Shown here piece after piece: positions 24,455-33,229 of a stretch of DNA of 37,842 bases. Made by a program: the position numbers and the translations under genes. The stretch is from Sporolactobacillus inulinus (GTDB lineage: Bacteria; Bacillota; Bacilli; Bacillales; Sporolactobacillaceae). Location: the NCBI RefSeq assembly GCF_006539285.1, contig NZ_BJMS01000035.1, positions 1-37,842 on the forward strand, given 5' to 3'. Numbering within the stretch: position 1 is the stretch's first letter; each line of letters begins with the position of its first letter. The notes beneath the pieces are model-generated. The model did no database searches. It was not told the origin of the DNA and saw only the letters and a program-made list of their open reading frames with translations.

Positions 24455-25810
24455 TTAATTTTTAAATGAATGAATCGGTGCAGGAATTCGTCCGCCGCGA
24501 TTAATAAAATCGGCCGATTTATGGCGATTAACCGCCATCACCGGTGCGTGTCCGAGTAGTCCGCCAAATTCAACCGTCTCACCAACCGCTTTGCCAGGTG
24601 CTGGAATCACGCGTACCGCCGTCGTTTTGTTATTGATGACGCCGATTGCCGCTTCATCGGCAATCATTGCGGCAATCGTCTCTGCCGGCGTATCACCCGG
24701 TACTGCAATCATATCCAGACCTACGGAACAAACTGCAGTCATAGCTTCCAGTTTCTCCAGGTTCAATGCTCCGCGATTGACCGCATCAATCATCCCTGCA
24801 TCTTCAGAAACAGGAATAAATGCACCACTTAACCCGCCGACATGGCTGCATGCCATGACCCCGCCTTTTTTCACAGCATCATTCAATAGGGCAAGTGCCG
24901 CGGTCGTTCCATGGGTACCCACAGACTCAAGCCCCATTTCTTCAAGAATATGCGCCACAGAATCGCCAACCGCAGGTGTTGGTGCCAGCGACAAATCGAC
25001 AATCCCGAACGGAACGCCGAGTCGCTCTGAAGCTTCACGGCCGACCAGTTGTCCCATTCGTGTAATCTTAAATGCAATTTTTTTAACCGTTTCGGATACG
25101 ACGTCAAACGGCTGGCCTTTCACCTTCTCCAGCGCACGCTTCACAACCCCCGGACCGCTAACCCCAACGTTCAGAATACAGTCCTCCTCGCCGACACCGT
25201 GAAAAGCACCGGCCATGAATGGATTGTCCTCAACAGCATTTGCAAAAATGACCAGTTTTGCACAACCGAGACCTTGCTGATCTGCCGTGCGCGCTGCTGT
25301 TTCCTTAACGATACCGCCCATTTGCTTAACCGCATCCATATTGATACCGGAACGCGTCGAACCCACATTGACTGAGGAACAGACAAATTCAGTCGTGGCC
25401 ATTGCTTCCGGTATGGATTGGATCAATTTTCGATCACCCAGGGTGTACCCTTTTTGCACGAGCGCGCTGAATCCGCCGACAAAGTTCACCCCGGTTGTCT
25501 TCGCAACCTCATCCAAGGTTTGAGCAAAAGCCGTGTAATTCTCATCCTGAGATGCACCGGCAATGAGTGAAATCGGAGTCACGGAAATGCGTTTATGAAT
25601 AATCGGAATACCGAATTCATCTTCAATCGCTGCCCCGGTTTTAACAAGATTTTCGGCACGGCGTGTCATTTTGTCATAAATCTTGGCCCTTGCTTTCGCT
25701 CCATCACTGTCAATGCAGTCAAGAAGTGAAATTCCCATCGTAATCGTTCGAATATCCAGCTTTTCTTCCTCAATCATTCGAATCGTTTCAAGTATTTGTT
25801 TGGTTTCCAT
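24455..25810 (-). CDS. DUF711 / UPF0210 (PFL-like) protein
   Basis: A 451-residue protein of the UPF0210/DUF711 family, annotated in databases as PFL family from a fold resemblance to glycyl-radical enzymes. No pyruvate formate-lyase glycyl-radical signature is visible, so it should not be called a PFL. Recognisable stretches are [80 protein letters not shown] and SCxx-like [21 protein letters not shown]. The true function is unknown. The gene is 21 bp downstream of an ACT-domain protein; this pairing is conserved in many Firmicutes and suggests amino-acid-responsive control of whatever it does. Confidence 0.9.
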   Translation of the reverse strand: METKQILETIRMIEEEKLDIRTITMGISLLDCIDSDGAKARAKIYDKMTRRAENLVKTGAAIEDEFGIPIIHKRISVTPISLIAGASQDENYTAFAQTLDEVAKTTGVNFVGGFSALVQKGYTLGDRKLIQSIPEAMATTEFVCSSVNVGSTRSGINMDAVKQMGGIVKETAARTADQQGLGCAKLVIFANAVEDNPFMAGAFHGVGEEDCILNVGVSGPGVVKRALEKVKGQPFDVVSETVKKIAFKITRMGQLVGREASERLGVPFGIVDLSLAPTPAVGDSVAHILEEMGLESVGTHGTTAALALLNDAVKKGGVMACSHVGGLSGAFIPVSEDAGMIDAVNRGALNLEKLEAMTAVCSVGLDMIAVPGDTPAETIAAMIADEAAIGVINNKTTAVRVIPAPGKAVGETVEFGGLLGHAPVMAVNRHKSADFINRGGRIPAPIHSFKN

Positions 25811-25831
25811 GATTTCCCGAATTCCTCCACC

Positions 25832-26101
25832 TTATAAGCTGTGCATCGATGTGAAAATTTCTTCACGCTGAATCTTGATCTGAACACCGAGCGCGCTTCC
25901 TTTTTCCGACAAAGACTCTTTGATTTCAGCAAAACTGTTCGAAGCTTTTTCGAGATCAAGCACCATCATCATTGTGAAATAGCCGTCCATGATCGTTTGC
26001 GAAACGTCCAAAATGTTTACATCCAATTCGGCCAACTTGCTGCTGACGCCGGCGATAATGCCGACATTATCCTTACCGATTACGGTTAAAATTGCCTTCA
26101 T
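25832..26101 (-). CDS. ACT-domain protein (UPF0237)
   Basis: An 89-residue stand-alone ACT domain: KAILTVIGKDNVGIIAGVSSKLAELDVNILDVSQTIMDGYFTMMM in its beta-alpha-beta core, with the Gly-Ile-Ile-Ala loop that usually binds an amino acid at a dimer interface. The start is the ATG at 26101; the in-frame GTG at 26113 runs into the ribosome site AGGGAG. It forms an operon with the DUF711 gene. It is probably a small ligand sensor or regulatory subunit for that protein. Confidence 0.9.
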   Translation of the reverse strand: MKAILTVIGKDNVGIIAGVSSKLAELDVNILDVSQTIMDGYFTMMMVLDLEKASNSFAEIKESLSEKGSALGVQIKIQREEIFTSMHSL

Positions 26102-26222
26102 TCTGATTGACACTCCCTGCTCGCTATGAGACTGTTATTTCTGCGACTTTTTATAATTCTTACGATTAAGCGCTACTGCCATTATCTCAAGAAAAAATTG
26201 TGATGCAAGCAAATCCTTAATA

Positions 26223-26251
26223 TTGACAAAAATTGTCCGTTCTTATAAGAT
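26223..26251 (+). promoter_or_regulatory. Promoter of the tRNA-Gly gene
   Basis: TTGACA (26223-26228), a 17-bp spacer, TAAGAT (26246-26251); the mature tRNA starts 21 bp later. A strong stable-RNA type promoter. Confidence 0.92.
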
Positions 26252-26272
26252 TAAGTATGGCTTTTTCGTTAT

Positions 26273-26343
26273 GCGGGTGTAGTTTAATGGTAAAATTAGA
26301 GCTTCCCAAGCTCTCGTCGTGGGTTCGATTCCCATCACCCGCT
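26273..26343 (+). tRNA. tRNA-Gly, anticodon CCC
   Basis: A 71-base cloverleaf: acceptor GCGGGTG/CACCCGC, D arm with TTTAATGGTAA, anticodon stem AGAGC/GCTCT around the loop TTCCCAA (anticodon CCC, reads GGG), and T arm GTGGG/CCCAT around TTCGATT. The discriminator is T, and CCA is not encoded, so it must be added by the nucleotidyltransferase. Single gene with its own promoter and terminator. Confidence 0.95.
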
Positions 26344-26363
26344 TTTATTCAATAGAGCGATCA

Positions 26364-26391
26364 AGAGCGGACTGTGATCCGCTCTTTTTTT
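26364..26391 (+). terminator. Terminator of the tRNA-Gly gene
   Basis: The stem AGAGCGGA/TCCGCTCT (26364-26371 with 26378-26385) with a six-base loop is followed by a T run to 26391. Confidence 0.92.
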
Positions 26392-26419
26392 GTTTTGTCT
26401 GATGTTCATAAAGCGCCAT

Positions 26420-27016
26420 TCAGATACTGGTCACTTTACCGAACCGACTTAAATGATCAATGCAGTTATAATCGATGATTTGCCACGAATCGCCTTCGTT
26501 CGCGATATGGCTAATGCATGTATTAAACAGCTTCGTCTTCCCAGTTCCGATTTTTCCATTGGAAAGAAGTGCGAGAATCACATTGATCAAGCCGCCATGT
26601 GCGACAAGCAAAACGTTTTGATTAGGGTGACCCGTTTTCACATGATCCAATCCGCGTATTACCCGTTCCTTGATGTGATCAAACGGTTCCAGTCCCGGTA
26701 TATTGCCTTCCGGAAATTTCTGATCCCGCTCTGGAATCGTCAATCCAGATGCTTCGCCGTAAGACTTCTCAATGAAATCCCGGTCCACCGCGAGAGGCAG
26801 ATCGCCAATATAAGTGTTGACGATCTCAGCCGTCTGTTTTGCACGCAGCAGCGGGCTGGTGACGACCGCAGAAAATTGCTCCGACTTCAGATATTCCCCT
26901 ACCATCGCTGCTTGCTTTCTTCCCCGTTCATTAAGCGGAATGTCCTCACGTCCCTGCAGTTTTCCCATCGCGTTCCAATCGGTTTCTCCATGCCTTACCA
27001 GGCAGATTGTCGTCAT
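26420..27016 (-). CDS. Histidine phosphatase family protein (phosphoglycerate mutase-like)
   Basis: A 198-residue member of the histidine phosphatase (2H) superfamily. The phosphoacceptor motif LVRHGETDWN is at residues 6-15, then TSPLLRAKQTAEI with the second Arg, EKSYGEASGLT with the acid, and LLVAHGGLINVIL with the second catalytic His. It resembles the broad-specificity phosphatases PhoE/GpmB of Bacillus rather than glycolytic mutase. Substrate unknown. GGAGG precedes the ATG. Confidence 0.9.
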   Translation of the reverse strand: MTTICLVRHGETDWNAMGKLQGREDIPLNERGRKQAAMVGEYLKSEQFSAVVTSPLLRAKQTAEIVNTYIGDLPLAVDRDFIEKSYGEASGLTIPERDQKFPEGNIPGLEPFDHIKERVIRGLDHVKTGHPNQNVLLVAHGGLINVILALLSNGKIGTGKTKLFNTCISHIANEGDSWQIIDYNCIDHLSRFGKVTSI

Positions 27017-27136
27017 TTTTCATCCTCCAAACGTCGTCTTCTCCTCATCGGTCATGAGACCGTATGGATCTTGATACCCCCTATTATATCGGAAAATTTT
27101 TTCTCATGCAGTGCCAACTTTTAGTTAACTAGTCAA

Positions 27137-27167
27137 AACCGCCGCCGGCAACAATCCGGCAGCGGTT
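27137..27167 (-). terminator. Possible terminator of the nup operon
   Basis: A 12-bp GC-rich stem with one mismatch (27137-27148 with 27156-27167), 20 bp beyond the nupQ stop. On the minus strand it is followed only by TTTTGACT, so the T tract is weak. Confidence 0.55.
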
Positions 27168-27187
27168 GATTCATGTTTTCTAAAGCG

Positions 27188-28153
27188 TTAACGCTGTCCT
27201 TTAATATACGGAACACCATCAGCCTTTGGTGCTTCAGCACGGCCAACGAATCCAGTAAGAACAATCAGCGTTAGGACATAAGGCGCGATCAACATAAATA
27301 CCGACGGCAGTCGATCCAAGTATGGAATCTGCTGGCTGGTAATACTGAGTGCTTGCGCGAAGCCGAAAAACAGCGACGCTCCCATTGCTCCTATTGGATG
27401 CCATTTACCAAAGACGAGTGCCGCTAACGCAAGGAAACCTTGTCCAGCGATCGTCGTAACATTATAGTTGGACGTTATGGTCACAAGGTAAACCGCACCG
27501 CCGATGCCGCCAAGCACTCCACTCAGCAGAACACCGATGTAGCGCATCTTAATGACACTGATCCCAAGCGTATCCGCTGCAGCCGGATGCTCGCCAACCG
27601 ATCGGAGCCTTAGGCCAAACGGCGTCTTGTAAACGATAAACCAGCACAGAATGGCAATGAGAATCGCGATATAAGAGGTATAAGCGACCTGTTGGAAAAA
27701 GAGCGGCCCGAGAAATGGAATCTTTGCCAAACCGGGAATATCAACCTTATCAATATTATGCGTAATATAAGGGGTCTGGCCCTTGCCGTCGAAAATCAAT
27801 TTCACAAGAAAGATGGTCAAGCCGGCAGCAAGAAAGTTTAACGCCACACCACTGACGGTTTGATCTGCGCGAAATGAAATGGATACAACGGCATGAATCA
27901 GTGAGAAAAGTCCGCCGACCGCTCCGGCAATCAGAATGGCAATCCAAGGAGAGGCATCGCCAAGGCCTGAATGCTCAAGCCCTAAGGTCGAGACGGCTGC
28001 AGCGAACGCACCAACCGCCATCAACCCTTCCAAACCAATATTGACAATCCCGGATCGTTCCGAGAACATGCCGCCCAGTGACGTGAAAATCAGCGGAGCA
28101 GCAGTCAGTAGCGTTGACGGGATAATGATTGTCAAAATTTCAAAAAAGCTCAT
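27188..28153 (-). CDS. nupQ: Nucleoside ABC transporter permease (YufQ/NupQ type)
   Basis: A 321-residue membrane permease of the BPD_transp_2 family that goes with BMP-type lipoproteins. It shows ERSGIVNIGLEGLMAVGAFAA, typical of these permeases, AVVSISFRADQTVSGVALNFLAAGL, and ESxGEHPAA-like LRSVGEHPAAADTLGISVIKMRY. Eight or more hydrophobic segments. The start is the ATG at 28153, which overlaps the nupP stop by one base (TAATG) with AAAGGGGAA upstream. A longer in-frame extension to 28192 lies inside nupP and is unlikely. It imports purine or pyrimidine nucleosides with nupN, nupO and nupP. Confidence 0.92.
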   Translation of the reverse strand: MSFFEILTIIIPSTLLTAAPLIFTSLGGMFSERSGIVNIGLEGLMAVGAFAAAVSTLGLEHSGLGDASPWIAILIAGAVGGLFSLIHAVVSISFRADQTVSGVALNFLAAGLTIFLVKLIFDGKGQTPYITHNIDKVDIPGLAKIPFLGPLFFQQVAYTSYIAILIAILCWFIVYKTPFGLRLRSVGEHPAAADTLGISVIKMRYIGVLLSGVLGGIGGAVYLVTITSNYNVTTIAGQGFLALAALVFGKWHPIGAMGASLFFGFAQALSITSQQIPYLDRLPSVFMLIAPYVLTLIVLTGFVGRAEAPKADGVPYIKGQR

Positions 28154-29217
28154 TATTTCTTCCCCTTTCTCGAAAAGCGGCTCAGTGCCCATTTAATCGC
28201 ATAACTCGAGCCGACGAAGAAAATGATCAGAGCAATAATGATGTTGACCAATTCAACCGGAACACCGGCATTGGCCTGCATGGTCAGCCCGCCGTTTTGC
28301 AAACCGGAAAATAACGCTCCGGCCAACAAGACGCCAATCGGTGTATTTAGACCGAGCAGTGCAACCGCAATACCGTTGAAGCCGATGCCGGTAAAGGCGG
28401 AGCTGATCGTCATGTATTGGTAGGTGCCCAGTCCTTCCATCGCTCCGGCAAGTCCGGCGAAAATGCCGGAAATGGTCAGCGACAGCATGATGTTGCGCGC
28501 AACACTCATTCCGGCATAATTGGATGCGTCCGGACTGAAGCCGACCGAGCGCAGTTCATATCCTTTTGTTGTTTTCCATAATAAAAACCACATTGCAAAT
28601 ACAGCAATAATCGCGACAATAATGCCCCAGTGCAAGCGCGATCCCTGTGTGAGATTTGCAAGAAACGGTGAAGCAAGCGATGCTGCAGAAGGAATCGTCG
28701 GTGTACGCTCACCTTCCGTGTAGAGAAAATTTTTAATGAGATAGGCAGTCGTATAAAGCGCAATGTAGTTCATCATAATTGTTGAAATGACTTCATGAAC
28801 CTTAAAACGTGCCTTCAGGAATCCAGGAATAAAACCCCAAAGTGCACCGGCAGCTCCGCCCGCAACAATGGACAGCGGAAGTAAAAGGATTTTGGGCAGA
28901 TGCCCGAGGGAGATTGCACAGGCAACCGATGCCAGCCAGCCAACCATCAACTGTCCCTCGACACCAATATTGAAAAGACCTGTCCGAAAGGAAAACGCGA
29001 CGGCAAGACCTGCCAAGACGAGCGGAATCATCGCCCGAATCGTTTCGCCACCATAATAAGGCTGAAGAAAGATCGATTCGACAATCGATTGGTAAGCCAG
29101 TACCGGATTATAACCGATCACGAGCATGATTACAGCCCCACATAAAAGACCGAGAATGACGGAAATGACCGGGATGAGTAAGGTCATCCAATTTACCTTT
29201 TTCAATAAATTGCTCAC
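28153..29217 (-). CDS. nupP: Nucleoside ABC transporter permease (YufP/NupP type)
   Basis: A 354-residue permease and partner of nupQ. It has about ten hydrophobic segments, the FRTGLFNIGVEGQLMVGWLAS signature near residue 78, FKVHEVISTIMMNYIALY, and ELRSVGFSPDASNYAGMSV, the counterpart of the nupQ coupling loop. Its ATG overlaps the nupO stop by four bases. The order ATPase-permease-permease matches the B. subtilis nupOPQ genes. Confidence 0.92.
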   Translation of the reverse strand: MSNLLKKVNWMTLLIPVISVILGLLCGAVIMLVIGYNPVLAYQSIVESIFLQPYYGGETIRAMIPLVLAGLAVAFSFRTGLFNIGVEGQLMVGWLASVACAISLGHLPKILLLPLSIVAGGAAGALWGFIPGFLKARFKVHEVISTIMMNYIALYTTAYLIKNFLYTEGERTPTIPSAASLASPFLANLTQGSRLHWGIIVAIIAVFAMWFLLWKTTKGYELRSVGFSPDASNYAGMSVARNIMLSLTISGIFAGLAGAMEGLGTYQYMTISSAFTGIGFNGIAVALLGLNTPIGVLLAGALFSGLQNGGLTMQANAGVPVELVNIIIALIIFFVGSSYAIKWALSRFSRKGKK

Positions 29218-30737
29218 GCCTCACTTCCCCCTTTCTTTCTGCCGGCCATAAGCAGGCCGAGTTCATTTTCATTAGTTTCCTTCGGGCTGACAATATCAAT
29301 GATATACCCTTCGTAAATGACCGCGATACGATCGCTCAAATGGAGAATCTCATCCAATTCAAAAGAAACAAGCAATACTGCTTTTCCTTTTTTCTTTTCT
29401 TCAATCAGCTTTCCGTGAATAAATTCAATTGCCCCAACGTCCAGACCGCGTGTCGGCTGCGCCGCAATCAGAAGCTGCGGGCTGCGATCCACTTCACGAG
29501 CTACGATCACTTTTTGCTGATTGCCGCCCGAAAGCGCCCGGGCATGCGTCTTTTCACTCGGAGTCCGAACATCGAATTCCTGAATCAGTTTTTTGGCTTT
29601 CTTTGCGATCACTTTATTCTGTAAAATTCCCATCTGCGCGTACGGCTTCTGATAATACGTCTGCAATACCATGTTTTCAGCAATAGAGAAATCCAAAACA
29701 AGTCCATGCTTTTGCCGATCTTCCGGAATATACCCCAAGCCGGCCTCAATCATTTTGCGTGTCCTCTGATTGGTCACATCTTGATTGTTCAGCTTAATCG
29801 TGCCGCTTTTCGTCTTGCGCAGTCCGGCAATCGCCTCAATGAGTTCTGTCTGTCCGTTGCCGTCTACACCGGCAATACCGAGGATTTCCCCGCCATGAAC
29901 GGTCAGATTCAAATCCTTGATGACCTCTACCTTACGCGCATCGGCAACATTTAGGTGCTCAATTTCCAGCACTTTTCCTTGAGGATTGTATGGCGCGTCA
30001 TTAACCTGAACATGTACTTTGCGCCCAACCATCATGCTGGCAAGTTCAGTTGGATTGGTATCGGAAATCTTCACCGTGTCGATATTTTTTCCGCGCCGAA
30101 TAACCGTAGCACGATCGCAGCATTCAAAGATCTCTTTCAGTTTGTGCGTAATGAGGATAATCGACTTTCCCTCATGGACGAGACGCTTCATAATCTCAAT
30201 TAATTCTTGAATTTCAATTGGCGTCAGGACCGCAGTCGGTTCATCAAAGATCAGAATATCGGAGCCGCGATAGAGTGTCTTTAAAATTTCCACACGCTGC
30301 TGCATGCCAACGGTTATTTCTTCAACCTTTTTCTCTGGATCAACATCCAATCCATATTTTTCGGATAGCTCTCTGACAACTTTTACTGCCTCTTTCATAT
30401 CGAGAACACCATTTTTTTTCGGCTCTCTGCCAAGAACGATATTTTCAGCGACAGTAAATTTATCAATCAGCATAAAGTGTTGATGAACCATGCCTATGCC
30501 GAGCCGAGTCGCGTCGTTGGGGTCATGGATAACCGCCTTTTCCCCATGAACATAAATTTCTCCTCTATCGGGCTGATACAGACCAAAAAGAACATTCATC
30601 AGCGTCGACTTCCCGGCACCATTTTCACCGAACAGCGCATGAATTTCGCCATCTTCGACCTGAAGGGTGATGTTGTCATTGGCAACAATACCGGGAAATT
30701 CTTTCCTGATCTGTCTCATTTCAATTGCATAGGACAT
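29214..30737 (-). CDS. nupO: Nucleoside ABC transporter ATP-binding protein, two NBDs (YufO/NupO type)
   Basis: A 507-residue tandem ATPase of the RbsA-like BMP-transporter group. The first domain has Walker A GENGAGKSTLMNVLFG, FTVAENIVLG, signature ITVGMQQRVEILKTL and Walker B ILIFDEPTAVLTP. The second has a modified Walker A GVDGNGQTELIEAI and signature LSGGNQQKVIVARE, a common asymmetry here. The start is the ATG at 30737 (protein begins MSYAIEMRQIRKEFPG, matching relatives); the longer frame to 30785 lacks family similarity. Operon position between nupN (113 bp upstream) and nupP. Confidence 0.93.
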   Translation of the reverse strand: MSYAIEMRQIRKEFPGIVANDNITLQVEDGEIHALFGENGAGKSTLMNVLFGLYQPDRGEIYVHGEKAVIHDPNDATRLGIGMVHQHFMLIDKFTVAENIVLGREPKKNGVLDMKEAVKVVRELSEKYGLDVDPEKKVEEITVGMQQRVEILKTLYRGSDILIFDEPTAVLTPIEIQELIEIMKRLVHEGKSIILITHKLKEIFECCDRATVIRRGKNIDTVKISDTNPTELASMMVGRKVHVQVNDAPYNPQGKVLEIEHLNVADARKVEVIKDLNLTVHGGEILGIAGVDGNGQTELIEAIAGLRKTKSGTIKLNNQDVTNQRTRKMIEAGLGYIPEDRQKHGLVLDFSIAENMVLQTYYQKPYAQMGILQNKVIAKKAKKLIQEFDVRTPSEKTHARALSGGNQQKVIVAREVDRSPQLLIAAQPTRGLDVGAIEFIHGKLIEEKKKGKAVLLVSFELDEILHLSDRIAVIYEGYIIDIVSPKETNENELGLLMAGRKKGGSEA

Positions 30738-30850
30738 GCCTTCAGTCTCCCATCTCTGACTATGTAGAAAAAATGATCGAAACACAGCCTAATTATAAAT
30801 GAAGGATGAGGCAGAATAAATGCCTCATCCAACATGAATTAAACAATCGA

Positions 30851-31939
30851 TTACTTTAAGGTAGCAGCATATTCTTTGAATTCTTTATCAGTTGTCGGAA
30901 CTTTAATGGAACCGTCAATGATCTTGCTCTTATATTGATTTACTTCGTCGAGTGCCTTCTTTGATACATTTTCAGTTGTCGGTGCAATTCCTACACCATT
31001 TTCTTTCAGACCGAATGAAAGAACTTGTCCGCCTGGGAAGTCACCGGCTTTTGTTTGTTTCGTTACGTCATAAATCGCTTTATCGACCCGTTTAACCATC
31101 GACGTCAACGTTACGTTTTCCGGCATGCCTTGATCATGCTGATCTTTATCAACACCGATTACCCAAACCTTTTTACCGTTTTTCGCACGGTTTTTCGCTT
31201 CGGTGAACACACCGTTTCCTGTGTTGCCGGCAGATGCATAGATAATGTCCGCGCCTTTCGTGTAAAGTGTCTGAGCAATTGCGCGTCCCTTGTCAGGTGC
31301 GTCAAATGCACCAGCATATTGTGCGTACACTTCTGCATCAGGATTTACGGCTTTCACACCGGCTTTAAATCCGTTTTCGAATTTTTTGATCAGTGCTGAG
31401 TTAATCCCACCGATGAAGCCGACTTTATTGGTTTTCGTGGTTAACCCTGCAACAACACCAACAAGGAATGAGCCTTGTTCTTCTTTAAACGTGATGCTCG
31501 CAACGTTTTTCAACGGTTTATTGCTCTTATCAACAGCGACAGCGTCAATAATACCTAATTGTGCTTTCGGATTTTGTTCCGCAACTTTCTGAATGTCGCT
31601 TTGCATCAGAAAACCGATGCCGTATACGATATTAAAGTTCTGATGAACCATTGTGTTCAAGTTTGGTGAGTAATCCGATGGTTGGGTAGATTGCAGATAC
31701 TTAACATCAGTACCTTTCTTCAGATCATTGTCTTTAGCGTACGTTGTCAGGCCTTCCCAAGCAGACTGGTTAAAGGATTTGTCATCAACACCGCCAGTGT
31801 CCGTGACCATACCCGCTTTGAATGCACTTTTCTTCGTTGAAGTGCTGTTGCCGCTTGATTTGCTGTTGCCGCAGCCGGCAAGAATGGAACCTAAAACAAC
31901 AACAAAGGCGACAAGCACTGCTATTCTCTTTTTAAACAC
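30851..31939 (-). CDS. nupN: BMP-family nucleoside-binding lipoprotein (YufN/NupN type)
   Basis: A 362-residue lipoprotein of the BMP/Med/PnrA family. The signal peptide ends in the lipobox ILAGC, with the acylated Cys near residue 23. The mature protein begins with the Ser/Lys-rich linker and then FKAGMVTDTGGVDDKSFNQSAWEGL, the nucleoside-binding loop. Later family runs are VGFIGGINSALIKKFENGF, GADIIYASAGNTGNGVF and WVIGVDKDQHDQG. It delivers nucleosides to NupOPQ. In B. subtilis the homologous genes are under CodY control; here a PurR-like sequence lies upstream. Confidence 0.94.
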   Translation of the reverse strand: MFKKRIAVLVAFVVVLGSILAGCGNSKSSGNSTSTKKSAFKAGMVTDTGGVDDKSFNQSAWEGLTTYAKDNDLKKGTDVKYLQSTQPSDYSPNLNTMVHQNFNIVYGIGFLMQSDIQKVAEQNPKAQLGIIDAVAVDKSNKPLKNVASITFKEEQGSFLVGVVAGLTTKTNKVGFIGGINSALIKKFENGFKAGVKAVNPDAEVYAQYAGAFDAPDKGRAIAQTLYTKGADIIYASAGNTGNGVFTEAKNRAKNGKKVWVIGVDKDQHDQGMPENVTLTSMVKRVDKAIYDVTKQTKAGDFPGGQVLSFGLKENGVGIAPTTENVSKKALDEVNQYKSKIIDGSIKVPTTDKEFKEYAATLK

Positions 31940-31987
31940 GTAATAACCCCCCGTTAAAACTTTTGAAATTTAAAACTCACAAAATTT

Positions 31988-32016
31988 ACTATAGCTTAAA
32001 TTCTTTAAAAAAGAAA
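31988..32016 (-). promoter_or_regulatory. Candidate promoter of the nup operon
   Basis: On the minus strand TATAGT (31988-31993) lies 17 bp from a weak TTTCTT (32011-32016), giving a start near 31981 and a leader of about 40 bases before nupN. Confidence 0.5.
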
Positions 32017-32048
32017 CCGAAAAGCGGGGAAAAAGCGAAAATTTTGTA

Positions 32049-32070
32049 GAACATTATTTCTATTGTTCGG
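32049..32070. promoter_or_regulatory. PurR-box-like inverted repeat upstream of nupN
   Basis: GAACATTA (32049-32056) faces TATTGTTCGG (32061-32070). On the minus strand this reads CCGAACAATA...TGTTC, similar to the CGAAC-containing PurBox of Firmicute PurR. It sits about 70-90 bp before the candidate transcription start, where PurR sites are often found. Confidence 0.4.
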
Positions 32071-32102
32071 CTTTTGCATCCTTTAGTGCGTTAAAACTCT
32101 AT

Positions 32103-32137
32103 AAAATGTCGGGTTCGATAAATATCCGACATTTTTT
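32103..32137. terminator. Terminator-like hairpin in the nupN/Lin0512 intergenic region
   Basis: A perfect 10-bp stem, AAAATGTCGG (32103-32112) with CCGACATTTT (32126-32135), followed on the plus strand by T to 32137. No gene ends here, so it may be an attenuator, a relic or a small-RNA terminator. The rest of 31940-32306 shows only the nup promoter elements. Confidence 0.55.
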
Positions 32138-32306
32138 GCTTCTATTCTTTTCTAACTTTCCCCATTAATTTTAGTTCTTTCAAGGGAATCATTGGTTGTT
32201 TTCGTCAGATTATCTTACATGCCAAAAGATCTTTGAGCATAATCTTAACCGTTAACCCTCTCATTTGCTATAATCAAAAGAAACTTTGCACAAAGGAGCC
32301 TTTCTC

Positions 32307-32666
32307 ATGGATCATCTCTTATTTATTGAAACAGGTTTTGGAATTGATGTCCACGGTCAGGATGTCACCTGCGCAGCGGTTCGCGCGGTTCGTGATGCGA
32401 TTCATCGAAATTCAATGCCGGGCATTTCCCGTTTTCTGCCCGATCACGACTTGAACAAGATGGAGGTAACGATTCGCCTCGCTGTGCCAAAGGATAAGGA
32501 ACGTGTTGCTATCGAAAAAGTTAAGGCTGAGATTCCTTACGGTACGGTTCACGTTGAGCTAATGGATGGCGGCATGGCAACACCAAGCGGCATTGTCCTG
32601 AAAGATAAGCATGATAAAAATGACTTAATGTACATCGTTAACGCATCCATTGAAGTAGGTTATTAA
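32307..32666 (+). CDS. Lin0512-family conserved protein
   Basis: A 119-residue protein of the Lin0512/TIGR02058 family, conserved in Firmicutes but of unknown function. Characteristic stretches are FIETGFGIDVHGQDVTCAAVRAVRDAI, MEVTIRLAVPKDKE, and MDGGMATPSGIVLKDK near the C-terminus. No signal peptide. The start is the ATG at 32307, nine bases after AAAGGAG; the in-frame TTG at 32286 lies before the ribosome site. Monocistronic, convergent with the MazG-like gene. Confidence 0.85.
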   Translation: MDHLLFIETGFGIDVHGQDVTCAAVRAVRDAIHRNSMPGISRFLPDHDLNKMEVTIRLAVPKDKERVAIEKVKAEIPYGTVHVELMDGGMATPSGIVLKDKHDKNDLMYIVNASIEVGY

Positions 32667-32739
32667 CACATATAAGTAAAAAACTGCACAATAGGCGTAG
32701 AAACTGTGCGTCGTCGATTCTAGCGCTTGTTTTACAAAT

Positions 32740-32774
32740 GGATCTCCCTTTGATCGTGAACCAAAAGGAGATCC
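32740..32774. terminator. Possible terminator between convergent genes
   Basis: GGATCTCCCTTT (32740-32751) pairs imperfectly with AAAGGAGATCC (32764-32774), with a 12-base loop. The T tract is poor on both sides, so function is uncertain. Confidence 0.5.
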
Positions 32775-32778
32775 TCTT

Positions 32779-33105
32779 TCAATTTATTGTCTCATGATAT
32801 CTCTTCATTAGCTTTTTTCGATGGACCTGAACAACCTCTTCCAGAGTCATGCCGTACAAATCGGCGAGAATCGCGACATTTGACAAGACGTCACCCAACT
32901 CTTCTGCAAGATTTTCTCTTACCTCTTTCTTCGTCATCTTCTCCTCATCAGGATGATCACGACCGATTTCAGAAGCGCGGACTGCGCGCGATACCTCACC
33001 AATTTCTTCCATTAAAAAGCCTACGCGAATATAAGGAGGAAGGTCTTTCCATCCTCGTTTTTCATAGAATCTTTTCTCCCAATCTTGAACATCCTGTAAA
33101 TACAC
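32779..33105 (-). CDS. MazG-like nucleotide pyrophosphohydrolase
   Basis: A 108-residue all-alpha NTP-PPase of the MazG/dUTPase-2 superfamily. The metal-binding EExxE-12-ExxD pattern is present: FLMEEIGEVSRAV with three Glu, then NLAEELGDVLSNVAILAD with Glu and Asp. Single-domain members act on house-cleaning nucleotides. The start is the GTG at 33105, six bases after GGAGGG; a longer frame to 33213 runs into the niaP control region and has no family similarity. Confidence 0.87.
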   Translation of the reverse strand: MYLQDVQDWEKRFYEKRGWKDLPPYIRVGFLMEEIGEVSRAVRASEIGRDHPDEEKMTKKEVRENLAEELGDVLSNVAILADLYGMTLEEVVQVHRKKLMKRYHETIN

Positions 33106-33209
33106 GTTCTTCCCTCCGGCAGCGCTATTTCTTTCTAGTTTACCATGATCCGTTTGATTATCGGTCAACTTTGGCGAATCAATTAATGAACAGGTCGACA
33201 ACTTTTTCC

Positions 33210-33229
33210 ACAAGTGTCTTTACACTTGT
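33210..33229 (+). promoter_or_regulatory. NiaR (YrxA)-like operator of niaP
   Basis: The inverted repeat ACAAGTGT-CTTT-ACACTTGT resembles the niacin-responsive NiaR boxes (GACAGGTGT-type half sites) known for NAD-synthesis and niacin-uptake genes. It covers the -35 hexamer of the niaP promoter, as expected for a repressor. Confidence 0.75.

Noticed and set aside
24455-25810. Pyruvate formate-lyase
   Set aside because: No glycyl-radical motif near the C-terminus and only 451 residues; it belongs to DUF711.
26164-26222. A riboswitch or T-box between the ACT gene and the tRNA
   Set aside because: No conserved T-box or aptamer sequence, and no terminator before the ACT gene.
33106-33213. N-terminal extension of the MazG-like protein
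   Set aside because: It would start inside the niaP operator region, and the GTG at 33105 has the ribosome site.
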